Of a stretch of 64,000 bases of DNA, positions 7,222 to 15,155 are shown piece by piece; position 1 is the first letter of the stretch, and each line of letters opens with the position of its first letter. Source of the stretch: Firm-04 sp045591925 (GTDB lineage: Bacteria; Bacillota; Clostridia; Oscillospirales; Ruminococcaceae). Location: contig JAZNTW010000031.1 of assembly GCA_045591925.1 (NCBI GenBank), positions 1 through 64,000 of the forward strand, in the 5' to 3' direction. A program made the translations under genes and the position numbers. The notes under the pieces were generated by a model that saw only the letters and a program-made list of their open reading frames with translations, searched no databases and was not told where the DNA came from.

Positions 7222-9837
7222 ATGAAGGAGTATCCGATTGTTGACACCGTTGAAACGTTGACAGCACTGCTTTCACGTGTTCGCAAGGCACAGGAAGAAT
7301 TTGCCAAATTCCCACAGGAAAAGGTCGATGCAATCTTCCGTGCGGCGGCGATTGCAGCAAATCAGGCGCGGATTTCGCTTGCCAAAATGGCAGTCGCAGA
7401 AACCGGTATGGGCGTTGTCGAGGATAAGGTCATCAAAAATCACTTCGCTTCCGAATATATTTACAATGCCTATAAGGATACGAAAACCTGCGGTGTGATT
7501 GAGCGCAATGAGGCATATGGTACGATGCGCATTGCCGAGCCGATCGGTGTCATTGCGGCAGTCATTCCGACAACCAATCCGACCTCAACAGCGATTTTTA
7601 AAACGCTGATCACCCTCAAAACCAGAAACGGCATTATCATTTCGCCGCATCCGCGCGCCAAGGAAGCAACCATTGCTGCGGCAAAAATCGTAGCAGAGGC
7701 AGCATATCGTGCAGGCGCACCGGAGGGCATCATCGGATGGATTGATAAGCCCTCGCTGGATATGACCAATACCGTTATGAAATATTCGGATATCATCCTC
7801 GCAACGGGCGGGCCGGGTATGGTTCATGCGGCATATTCCAGCGGTAAGCCGGCGGTCGGCGTCGGTGCAGGCAATACGCCGGCGATCATTGACGATACTG
7901 CCGATGTGACGCTCGCAGTCAATTCGATTATCCACTCCAAGACCTTTGATAACGGCATGATCTGCGCTTCGGAGCAGTCTACCATCGTACTGGATAAGGT
8001 CTATGACAAGGTGAGAAAAGAATTTGCGGCGCGTGGCTGCTACTTCCTCAAGGATGATGAGCTTGACAAGGTTCGCCGTACCATTATCATCAATGGCTCG
8101 GTCAATGCAAAGATCGTCGGTCAGACTGCGCATACGATTGCAGAGCTTGCCGGTGTCGATGTGCCTGAATCCACAAAAATCCTGATCGGTGAAGTGGAGA
8201 GCGTTGATATCTCCGAGGAATTTGCACACGAAAAGCTGTCGCCCGTGCTTGCAATGTACCGCGCCAAGAATTTCGAGGACGCTGTGCAGAAGGCAGAGCA
8301 ACTCATTGCAGACGGCGGCTACGGTCATACCTCGTCTGTTTATCTGAATGCCGTTACGGAGCGTGAGAAAATTGACATTATGGCAGCGCGTATGAAAACC
8401 TGCCGTATCCTGGTCAATACACCTTCCTCGCACGGCGGCATCGGTGACCTCTATAATTTCAATCTGACACCATCCCTGACGCTCGGCTGCGGCTCTTGGG
8501 GCGGCAACTCCGTCAGCGAAAATGTCGGTGTCAAGCATCTGCTCAATATCAAAACCGTTGCGGAAAGGAGAGAGAATATGCTGTGGTTCCGTTCGCCGGA
8601 AAAGGTCTATATCAAGCAGGGCTGCCTGCCGGTTGCGCTGGATGAGCTGGGCAATGTGCTCGGCAAAAAGCGTGCATTCATTGTCACAGACAGCTTCCTT
8701 TTCCAGAACGGCTACACCAAGCCGATTACCGACAAGCTCGAACAGCTTGGCATTGTTCACAGCACATTCTTTGAGGTTGCGCCGGACCCGACGCTGGATT
8801 CTGCTCGCAAGGGCGCAGAAGCCATGCGCGCGTTCCAGCCGGATGTGATCATCGCACTCGGCGGCGGCTCTGCCATGGACGCAGCGAAAATCATGTGGGT
8901 ACTCTATGAGCATCCGGATGCGGATTTTGCAGATATGGCAATGCGCTTCTCCGATATCCGCAAGCGTATCTATACGTTCCCAAAAATGGGCGAAAAGGCA
9001 TATTTCATTGCGATTCCGACCTCTGCCGGTACCGGCTCTGAGGTAACGCCGTTTGCTGTCATTACCGATGAGAGCACCGGTATCAAGTATCCGCTTGCCG
9101 ATTATGAATTGATGCCCAATATGGCGATTGTCGATCCGGATTTGATGAAAACCGCGCCGAAGGGCTTGACCTCCGCATCCGGTATTGACGTTGCAACACA
9201 CGCATTGGAAGCATATGTTTCGATGCTCGCAACCGATTATACGGACGGTCTTGCGCTTCGTTCGCTGAAGCTCGTATTTGAGAATCTGCCGCGCACATAT
9301 CAAAACGGCGCCAATGACTTGGAAGCATGGAGCAATATGGCAAATGCCGCAACAATGGCTGGTATGGCGTTTGCAAATGCGTTCCTTGGCGTATGTCACT
9401 CGATGGCGCATAAGCTTGGCGCGTTCCACCATATTCCGCACGGTATTGCCAATGCGCTGATGCTGGAACAGGTCATGCGCTTCAATTCTGCCGAGGTGCC
9501 GCCGAAAATGGGTACGTTCCCGCAGTACAGCCATCCGCATACGCTTGCTCGTTATGCAGAAATCGCAAGCGCGCTCGGCATGAAAGGCAAAACCGCGCAG
9601 GATAAGCTCGAAGCGCTCATTCGTGCAATCAATGAACTGAAAACAACAATCGGTATTCCGAGCAGCATTCAGGAATTTGGCGTAGATGAACAGAAGTTCC
9701 TCGAACGACTCGACGAAATGTGCGAGCAGGCGTTTGACGACCAGTGTACCGGTGCAAATCCGCGCTATCCGCTGATTCGTGAAATCAAACAGATGTATCT
9801 GAATGCGTATTACGGTAAAAACAGCGAAACAGTCTGA
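7222..9837 (+). CDS. adhE: Bifunctional acetaldehyde-CoA / alcohol dehydrogenase AdhE
   Basis: AdhE reduces acetyl-CoA to acetaldehyde and then to ethanol with two NADH, the main ethanol route in fermenting Firmicutes. The 871-residue protein has an N-terminal aldehyde dehydrogenase domain (about 1-420) with the catalytic Cys at about residue 248 in DNGMICASEQS, and a C-terminal iron-dependent alcohol dehydrogenase domain (about 455-870) with GGGSAMDAAK for NAD and the iron-ligand segment VCHSMAHKLGAFHHIPHG. Full length matches spirosome-forming AdhE. GGAGGTT precedes the start. No promoter of standard form is evident between the terminator and the start. Confidence 0.96.
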   Translation: MKEYPIVDTVETLTALLSRVRKAQEEFAKFPQEKVDAIFRAAAIAANQARISLAKMAVAETGMGVVEDKVIKNHFASEYIYNAYKDTKTCGVIERNEAYGTMRIAEPIGVIAAVIPTTNPTSTAIFKTLITLKTRNGIIISPHPRAKEATIAAAKIVAEAAYRAGAPEGIIGWIDKPSLDMTNTVMKYSDIILATGGPGMVHAAYSSGKPAVGVGAGNTPAIIDDTADVTLAVNSIIHSKTFDNGMICASEQSTIVLDKVYDKVRKEFAARGCYFLKDDELDKVRRTIIINGSVNAKIVGQTAHTIAELAGVDVPESTKILIGEVESVDISEEFAHEKLSPVLAMYRAKNFEDAVQKAEQLIADGGYGHTSSVYLNAVTEREKIDIMAARMKTCRILVNTPSSHGGIGDLYNFNLTPSLTLGCGSWGGNSVSENVGVKHLLNIKTVAERRENMLWFRSPEKVYIKQGCLPVALDELGNVLGKKRAFIVTDSFLFQNGYTKPITDKLEQLGIVHSTFFEVAPDPTLDSARKGAEAMRAFQPDVIIALGGGSAMDAAKIMWVLYEHPDADFADMAMRFSDIRKRIYTFPKMGEKAYFIAIPTSAGTGSEVTPFAVITDESTGIKYPLADYELMPNMAIVDPDLMKTAPKGLTSASGIDVATHALEAYVSMLATDYTDGLALRSLKLVFENLPRTYQNGANDLEAWSNMANAATMAGMAFANAFLGVCHSMAHKLGAFHHIPHGIANALMLEQVMRFNSAEVPPKMGTFPQYSHPHTLARYAEIASALGMKGKTAQDKLEALIRAINELKTTIGIPSSIQEFGVDEQKFLERLDEMCEQAFDDQCTGANPRYPLIREIKQMYLNAYYGKNSETV

Positions 9838-9856
9838 GAATAGGAGGATGTTTGAT

Positions 9857-10615
9857 ATGCTTTATAAGGAAGAACAGGTCATTGCAACACGGCCGAAAAA
9901 GGTGATATATCGTGACGGCAATACGATCGTCAAGCTGTTCAGCGAAGATTACTCCAAGGCATCCGTACTGAACGAAGCTCTGAATCAGGCGCGCGTCGAA
10001 GAAACCGATCTGAATATCCCGAAAATCATCGAGGTATTCAAAGCGGGCGAGCAGTGGGCAATCCGTTCGGATTATATTGAGGGCAAAACGCTTCAGCAGC
10101 TGATGGACGAAAATCCTGAGCGCAAAGAAGAATATCTCAAACAATTTGTCGGGCTGCAAATGCTGATTCATACCAAAAATGCGCCGCTGCTGACCAAGCT
10201 GAAAGACAAAATGCACCGCAAGATCAGCGACAGCAAATTTGAAGCAACCATTCGCTTTGAGCTGCACACGCGTCTTGAGGGTATGCCGAAGCATAAAAAG
10301 GTTTGCCACGGTGATTTCAACCCCTCGAATGTCGTCATTACGCCGGATGGCACGCCGTTCATCTTGGATTGGGCGCACGCAACACAGGGCAATGCGTCCG
10401 CGGATGTCGCGAGAACCTATCTCTATATGATGCTGAATAATCAGGAACAGCTTGCAAAAGAATACCTCAAGCTGTTCTGCAAGATGAGCGATACCGCTTT
10501 GCAGTATGTGCAAAACTGGATGCCGATTGTTGCAGCATCGCAGTCGGTCAAGGAAAACAGCGAGGATGATTTCGAGCTGCTTTCGCGCTGGGTGAACGTT
10601 GTCGATTACGTCTGA
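9857..10615 (+). CDS. Aminoglycoside-phosphotransferase-fold small-molecule kinase
   Basis: The 252-residue product has the APH/choline kinase fold. The catalytic loop is VCHGDFNPSNVV (the HxDxxxxN motif) and the metal-binding Asp is in FILDWAHATQG; IRSDYIEGKTLQQLM is the hinge region. The substrate is unknown; relatives phosphorylate choline, thiamine, sugars or antibiotics. It lies 19 bases after adhE and likely shares its transcript. ATG 9857 is chosen because AGGAGG lies 9 bases before it; ATG 9848 directly abuts that site. Confidence 0.82.
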   Translation: MLYKEEQVIATRPKKVIYRDGNTIVKLFSEDYSKASVLNEALNQARVEETDLNIPKIIEVFKAGEQWAIRSDYIEGKTLQQLMDENPERKEEYLKQFVGLQMLIHTKNAPLLTKLKDKMHRKISDSKFEATIRFELHTRLEGMPKHKKVCHGDFNPSNVVITPDGTPFILDWAHATQGNASADVARTYLYMMLNNQEQLAKEYLKLFCKMSDTALQYVQNWMPIVAASQSVKENSEDDFELLSRWVNVVDYV

Positions 10616-10623
10616 TAAAAAAT

Positions 10624-10666
10624 GCGCCGCTTCGGTTAGATGATCTGACCGAAACGGCGCTTTTTC
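10624..10666 (+). terminator. Terminator after the adhE transcript
   Basis: GCGCCG-TTCGGT pairs with ACCGAA-CGGCGC around a short loop and is followed by TTTTT. Confidence 0.85.
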
Positions 10667-10705
10667 ATGCGCGATTGATTTGAAATGCGTTCATACCATA
10701 GCAGC

Positions 10706-12901
10706 TCAAGCGAGCTTTACGATGTTTTTGAGAATTTGAACGGTATCAGCGCTGGTGATGCTGCTGTCTGCGTTGCAGTCTGCGTTGAGACGTCCCTGCG
10801 TGGAGATATAAGCATCGGCATCCTCTGCAACGAACCGTGCCAGCAGCACAGCATCGGAGACATCAACGAGCTTGTCGCAGTTACAGTCACCGCGCAGCAG
10901 GGTATTTGTATCGCCTGAAGTGATCGAGGTCGTTGAAACCGTGGTCGGGAGCAGTGTTGTGGTAGTTGTCGTGGTGGTGGTAGGTGTGGTGGTTGTTGTG
11001 GTCGTAGTAGTGGTCGTTGTGGTAGTTGTGGTGGTCGTAGTAGTTGTGTTCGTGGTGGTCGTGGTGGTCGTTGTTGTCGGCTTTGTCGTTGTAGTTGTCG
11101 GCTGTGTTGTACTGGAGACAGGGTCTGCTTCCTTGAGCGTGAAGCTGCATCCATCAACAGAGCCATATGCGCCGGTATCTCCGCTTGTATATCCGTATAC
11201 GGAGATCGAAATCGAAATCGTCTCGCCGGCATTGGCGTGAATCGAGACAGGGTAGCGATACCATTTGTTCCAGCCGGTCGGGAAAATCGTCATGGTTTGC
11301 TGTTTTTCACCGATGGCGAGCGTAACATTGATGAAGCTATCCGGATTGCCTTGGAACTCCGCACTGAATTCATATGTACCGGAAGCCGGTGCAACAACGG
11401 AGGTCGATGCGGATGCGTTCAGAAATTGCGTTGGCGAATACCAATGCAGCGCAAAGGCGCCGGAACGGGCGTCCTCATTGCGCACATCAAAATGTCCGTT
11501 TGCAGGCGGATTGGAAATTGTCCAGCCGGTCGGCTGCGATGTCGCCTTGCCGTCAACCTCAAAATCCGGATTTTGCAGCAGATTGCCGCCGACACCGGCA
11601 ATCGTAGACGCAGCGCTTCCGTGTACGCTGTTAAACACATAGAGCGATTCCAGCGGCTTGCCTGAGGCATCAAAGAGCGCCTGATTTTCCCAGCTGCTGC
11701 CGCCATAATATTTCGCATCCGGATCATATTCCATGGCGTGCTGCGTTGCCCAGCCACCGCCGTACTGATTCCAGAGGGCGGTTTGCTGATTGCTGTCCGC
11801 ATTGACCGCAAGCCAAGCCGGTTCCCAGTAGAACACGCCGATGCCCTTGCCGTCCGGAACTGCGGCGACTGCACGGAACAAATCTTCGAGAAACGCAATT
11901 TGCCCGCCTGCGTCAACCGAATAATTGACATGATTGCCGAGGTCCTGCTGCGAGGAGATCGTATTCGCGCCGGCGTCCTTATTTTCAAAGCTATATGCCC
12001 ACGCGGTTTCTGCAACCAGAACTTTTTTGCCATATTTTTTTGCAATATTGCTCAGTGTGTTCGTAAGCGTTTGCGGTGTGCCATGCCAATATGGGTAATA
12101 GGATGTCGCAAAGACATCGTAATCAACATGATTTTGTTGCAGCATCTGCGCAAGATAATCCATATTAGAAGATTTTTCCGGATTGGTAAAGTGCATCGCA
12201 ATCAGAATATTGGGGTCAAAGTCGCGGACGGCTTTTGCGCCTGCGCTGAACAGACTTGTGAGGTCTTTCCAGACGGCGTCGCCCCAGTTTCCCTGCTCCA
12301 AGGAAACGCCGCACATACCGGTTGTGGTTTCATTGCCGACCTGCACCATGGCGATATCCACACCGGTTGCTCTGAGCTTTGCGAGTGTTTCGCCCGTAAA
12401 CCGATAGATGGCATCGGCTTTCTGGCTGACGGAATATTGCTCCCATGCTTTGGGCGCGCGCTGCTTGCCGGGGTCTGCCCAGAAATCCGAATAATGGAAA
12501 TCGACAAAGAGCTTGAGTCCGGCGTCGGCACAGCGTTTCGCGATTGTTTCCGCACAGGCAACATCGTTTGCGCCACCACCGTAGGTCGTCCGCGTCTGCG
12601 CACTGTTCGGGTCATTCCAGATGCGGACGCGAATGGTGTTGATGCCGGCATCTGCAAGGGTTTTGAAGATATCCTGTTCATTTCCGCTGCGGTCATAGAA
12701 TTTGACGCCGCTATTTTCCAGTGCGATGATAGATGAAATATCCACGCCCTTGAATGGATCACCGTTTTCAAACGGCAAATCGGTGACACCGGAGAATGTG
12801 ATCGGAACAGCCGCGCTTGCTTGCTGTGGGAGGACAAATCCGCTACTGTTACAAAGCAGGACAGCTGCCGCGCAGGCTGTAAATAGTCTATTTCGTTTCA
12901 T
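10706..12901 (-). CDS. GH53 arabinogalactan endo-beta-1,4-galactanase with dockerin
   Basis: This secreted enzyme would cut beta-1,4-galactan side chains of pectin. The 731-residue protein has a signal peptide (about 1-31, ending ASA), a GH53 catalytic domain (about 45-430) with the acid/base Glu near residue 191 in VQVGNE and the nucleophile Glu near 298 in LVAETAW, and a beta-rich domain (about 445-595; LLQNPDFEVDG to YGSVDGCSF) that fits a carbohydrate-binding module such as CBM61. A threonine-only linker of about 50 residues follows, then a type I dockerin (about 668-731) with two calcium loops, CNCDKLVDVSDA and CNADSSITSADT. The dockerin says it docks to a cellulosomal scaffoldin. It is expressed from its own promoter. 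Confidence 0.93.
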   Translation of the reverse strand: MKRNRLFTACAAAVLLCNSSGFVLPQQASAAVPITFSGVTDLPFENGDPFKGVDISSIIALENSGVKFYDRSGNEQDIFKTLADAGINTIRVRIWNDPNSAQTRTTYGGGANDVACAETIAKRCADAGLKLFVDFHYSDFWADPGKQRAPKAWEQYSVSQKADAIYRFTGETLAKLRATGVDIAMVQVGNETTTGMCGVSLEQGNWGDAVWKDLTSLFSAGAKAVRDFDPNILIAMHFTNPEKSSNMDYLAQMLQQNHVDYDVFATSYYPYWHGTPQTLTNTLSNIAKKYGKKVLVAETAWAYSFENKDAGANTISSQQDLGNHVNYSVDAGGQIAFLEDLFRAVAAVPDGKGIGVFYWEPAWLAVNADSNQQTALWNQYGGGWATQHAMEYDPDAKYYGGSSWENQALFDASGKPLESLYVFNSVHGSAASTIAGVGGNLLQNPDFEVDGKATSQPTGWTISNPPANGHFDVRNEDARSGAFALHWYSPTQFLNASASTSVVAPASGTYEFSAEFQGNPDSFINVTLAIGEKQQTMTIFPTGWNKWYRYPVSIHANAGETISISISVYGYTSGDTGAYGSVDGCSFTLKEADPVSSTTQPTTTTTKPTTTTTTTTTNTTTTTTTTTTTTTTTTTTTTTPTTTTTTTTTLLPTTVSTTSITSGDTNTLLRGDCNCDKLVDVSDAVLLARFVAEDADAYISTQGRLNADCNADSSITSADTVQILKNIVKLA
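10938..11110 (+). repeat. Low-complexity Thr-codon tract (GTGGTNGTN on + strand)
   Basis: The DNA coding the poly-threonine linker of the galactanase is built of near-repeats of ACCACAACNACN (read on the minus strand). On the plus strand it gives a spurious poly-valine frame. Such tracts are prone to length change by slippage. Confidence 0.85.
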
Positions 12902-12972
12902 TTTATTGTTTACCTCTCTTAACGTTTGGATTTTTTATTTCGCATTCCCTATTTGCTTTCGTATTTATTAGT

Positions 12973-13002
12973 ATTATACCATATTTGTCCTATATATTGC
13001 AA
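12973..13002 (-). promoter_or_regulatory. Promoter of the GH53 gene
   Basis: On the minus strand: TTGCAA (12997-13002), an 18-base spacer, and TATAAT (12973-12978) preceded by TGG, an extended -10. The leader of about 70 bases ends in GAGAGG before the ATG. Confidence 0.7.
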
Positions 13003-13109
13003 TACTTTTTTGAAATTTTTAGGGTAAACTATGCAAATTTTCTGACGATTTGTTCATGGTGTATGCGGTTGCTGCTTGCATATTGGGAGAACAGGCTTTT
13101 GTCGTATGC

Positions 13110-13138
13110 TTGACATCATTACCGGTTTGTGATAAAAT
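13110..13138 (+). promoter_or_regulatory. Promoter of the gene at 13182
   Basis: TTGACA at 13110-13115, a 17-base spacer, and TAAAAT at 13133-13138. Confidence 0.65.
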
Positions 13139-13181
13139 ATAATAGCATAGTAGATGTTACGCGGAAAGGCGGTGTGAATGT

Positions 13182-13865
13182 ATGCCTGATCTGTTTTTTT
13201 GTCCGGAGCGCTGGGAGCCGGATCAGATGATCTCAACCAACGCGGCTTCGAGAATCCGCGTGTGTGGATTTGCCGGCAAACCCGTTGACGCATGGCAGCT
13301 CGGCAGCTTTGCTTCCGACTGGACTGCGCTTGTCTCACAGATTCCAATGGAAGCAGGCTGGCTGGAGGCAGGAGAGCAATATCGTTTCTGTTTCTGGCTG
13401 AACGGCGGTGAAAACAGCCGCGCAGATGAAACCTGTATGCTGGAGATATTTGGCGATGGTTGGGAGGAACGGCTGCAATTCCGTCTGAATCGGAATCATA
13501 CAAAGCCGCTGCTTGAAAAAAATCACTGGCTGCTGTTTGCCATTCCGTTTACCGCGCCCGAAGCGGCAGAGATACTCAATTTCCGGTTTGTTGCGGCAGG
13601 TGCGGTATGCACGATTGCCGGCATACCGGATATGGATATGGCTGCCTGTGAGGCGCTGATGCCGGATGTGCCGGATCCGACATATCCCGTGCGGCATAAT
13701 CTCTGGTTTCCGCATGGCTGGGAGGATGAAGCATACATCCGTTCCGCGCAAGCCCGGAAGCAAAAGCTGACTTTGAAAAACAAAGCCGTTGCAGTAGCAG
13801 CGGTCACAGCCATCTGCACAGTCGCTGCAGTTGCGATTCGGCAGCATCTCAAAAAGAAACGGTAA
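13182..13865 (+). CDS. Hypothetical protein with C-terminal membrane anchor
   Basis: The 227-residue product has a beta-rich N-terminal domain (about 1-150, many Trp and Phe; it resembles a jelly-roll-like fold only in composition), a Pro-rich middle, and one C-terminal hydrophobic helix (about 198-217) followed by HLKKKR, so the N-terminal domain should face the cytoplasm. No signal peptide is present. It has its own promoter and lies 52 bases before ychF; AAAGGCGG precedes the ATG. I do not recognise the family. Confidence 0.7.
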   Translation: MPDLFFCPERWEPDQMISTNAASRIRVCGFAGKPVDAWQLGSFASDWTALVSQIPMEAGWLEAGEQYRFCFWLNGGENSRADETCMLEIFGDGWEERLQFRLNRNHTKPLLEKNHWLLFAIPFTAPEAAEILNFRFVAAGAVCTIAGIPDMDMAACEALMPDVPDPTYPVRHNLWFPHGWEDEAYIRSAQARKQKLTLKNKAVAVAAVTAICTVAAVAIRQHLKKKR

Positions 13866-13917
13866 TCGTTTCCATTATTTTGGATTCATAGTGAATCCGC
13901 AGGAGGAATTGAACGAC

Positions 13918-15015
13918 ATGAAACTCGGAATGGTCGGACTGCCGAACGTCGGCAAAAGTACACTGTTTAATGCGCTGACAAACGCCGGCGCAGAATCTGC
14001 GAATTATCCGTTTTGTACGATTGATAAGAATATCGGTATCGTATCGGTGCCGGATGCGCGGCTTGAAAAGCTCGCAGAAATCTATCAGCCGAAGAAGTTT
14101 ACCCCTGCTACCCTGCAATTTGTCGATATTGCGGGACTGGTAAAGGGTGCTTCCAAGGGCGAGGGTCTCGGAAACCGTTTCTTAGCGGACATCCGTGAAG
14201 TCGATGCGATTATCCATGTCGTGCGTTGCTTCGAGGATGATAATATTGTTCACGTGGACGGCTCGATTAACCCCAAGCGCGATATTGATGTCATCAATCT
14301 GGAGCTGATTTTCTCGGATATTGAGCTGATTGAGCGCCGTATTGATAAAACCGCAAAGCTCGCAAAGGGTGATAAAAAATATCAGGCAGATGTAGAGCTG
14401 CTCAAGCGCTTGCAGGCGCATCTGACCGATGAAAAGCCGGCGCGCAGTTTTGATTGCACAGAGGATGAATGGGCTGTCATTTTGGAAACGCCGCTTCTGA
14501 CTGCAAAGCCGGTCATTTATGCTGCGAATCTTTGTGAGAATGATTTCTCCGGCGATCTGGACAGCAATCCGCATTTTCAGGCAGTGAGCACGATTGCTGA
14601 TGCAGAAAATGCGGCAGTATTCCCGATTTGTGCGCAGATTGAGGCGGAAATTTCCGACATGGACGCAGATGAACAGAAAGAATTTCTTGCTGATCTCGGC
14701 TTAGAGGAATCCGGTCTGACGCGCATCATTCATGCAGGCTACTCGCTGCTTGGTCTGATTTCGTATCTGACGGGCGGCTCGGATGAATGCCGTGCATGGA
14801 CAATCACAAGAGGTACGAAAGCGCCGCAGGCAGCCGGAAAAATCCACTCGGATTTTGAAAAGGGCTTCATTCGTGCCGAGGTCATTTCGTTTGACGACTT
14901 CATGGCAAACGGCGGTAACATGGTTGCCGCAAAGGAAAAGGGCGTTGTCCGTATGGAGGGCAAAACCTATGAGGTCGCTGACGGCGATATCATTACATTC
15001 CATTTTACATCTTAA
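13918..15015 (+). CDS. ychF: Redox-regulated ribosome-associated ATPase YchF (Obg family)
   Basis: YchF/OLA1 is a universally conserved Obg-family P-loop ATPase bound to ribosomes. The 365-residue protein is of standard length: P-loop GLPNVGKST at residues 7-15, switch DIAGLVKGASKGEGLGNRFL, and the C-terminal TGS domain ending EVADGDIITFHF. In YchF the G4 motif is altered to N-x-x-E (here NLCEND), which explains its preference for ATP. AGGAGG lies 11 bases before ATG 13918; the longer frame upstream overlaps the previous gene. Confidence 0.95.
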   Translation: MKLGMVGLPNVGKSTLFNALTNAGAESANYPFCTIDKNIGIVSVPDARLEKLAEIYQPKKFTPATLQFVDIAGLVKGASKGEGLGNRFLADIREVDAIIHVVRCFEDDNIVHVDGSINPKRDIDVINLELIFSDIELIERRIDKTAKLAKGDKKYQADVELLKRLQAHLTDEKPARSFDCTEDEWAVILETPLLTAKPVIYAANLCENDFSGDLDSNPHFQAVSTIADAENAAVFPICAQIEAEISDMDADEQKEFLADLGLEESGLTRIIHAGYSLLGLISYLTGGSDECRAWTITRGTKAPQAAGKIHSDFEKGFIRAEVISFDDFMANGGNMVAAKEKGVVRMEGKTYEVADGDIITFHFTS

Positions 15016-15108
15016 AAAGGTGTCTCCGACGGATTAAAAATGAGGGCTGCTCGCCCCCATACCCCTCGCTGGGGATATCATCCCCAGATCCATTTTATAG
15101 AAAAAGCT

Positions 15109-15140
15109 AAGCCGCTGAAAACTAATTTCAGCGGCTTTTG
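15109..15140. terminator. Bidirectional terminator between ychF and GH94
   Basis: AAGCCGCTGAAA pairs perfectly with TTTCAGCGGCTT and has T/A tracts on both sides, so it can end both convergent transcripts. A second small hairpin, CTGGGGAT-ATCCCCAG, lies at 15070-15088. Confidence 0.85.
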
Positions 15141-15155
15141 CATTACCAATATTGT

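Noticed and set aside
10872..11240. Poly-valine frame opposite the threonine linker
   Set aside because: Product of the ACN repeat read backwards.
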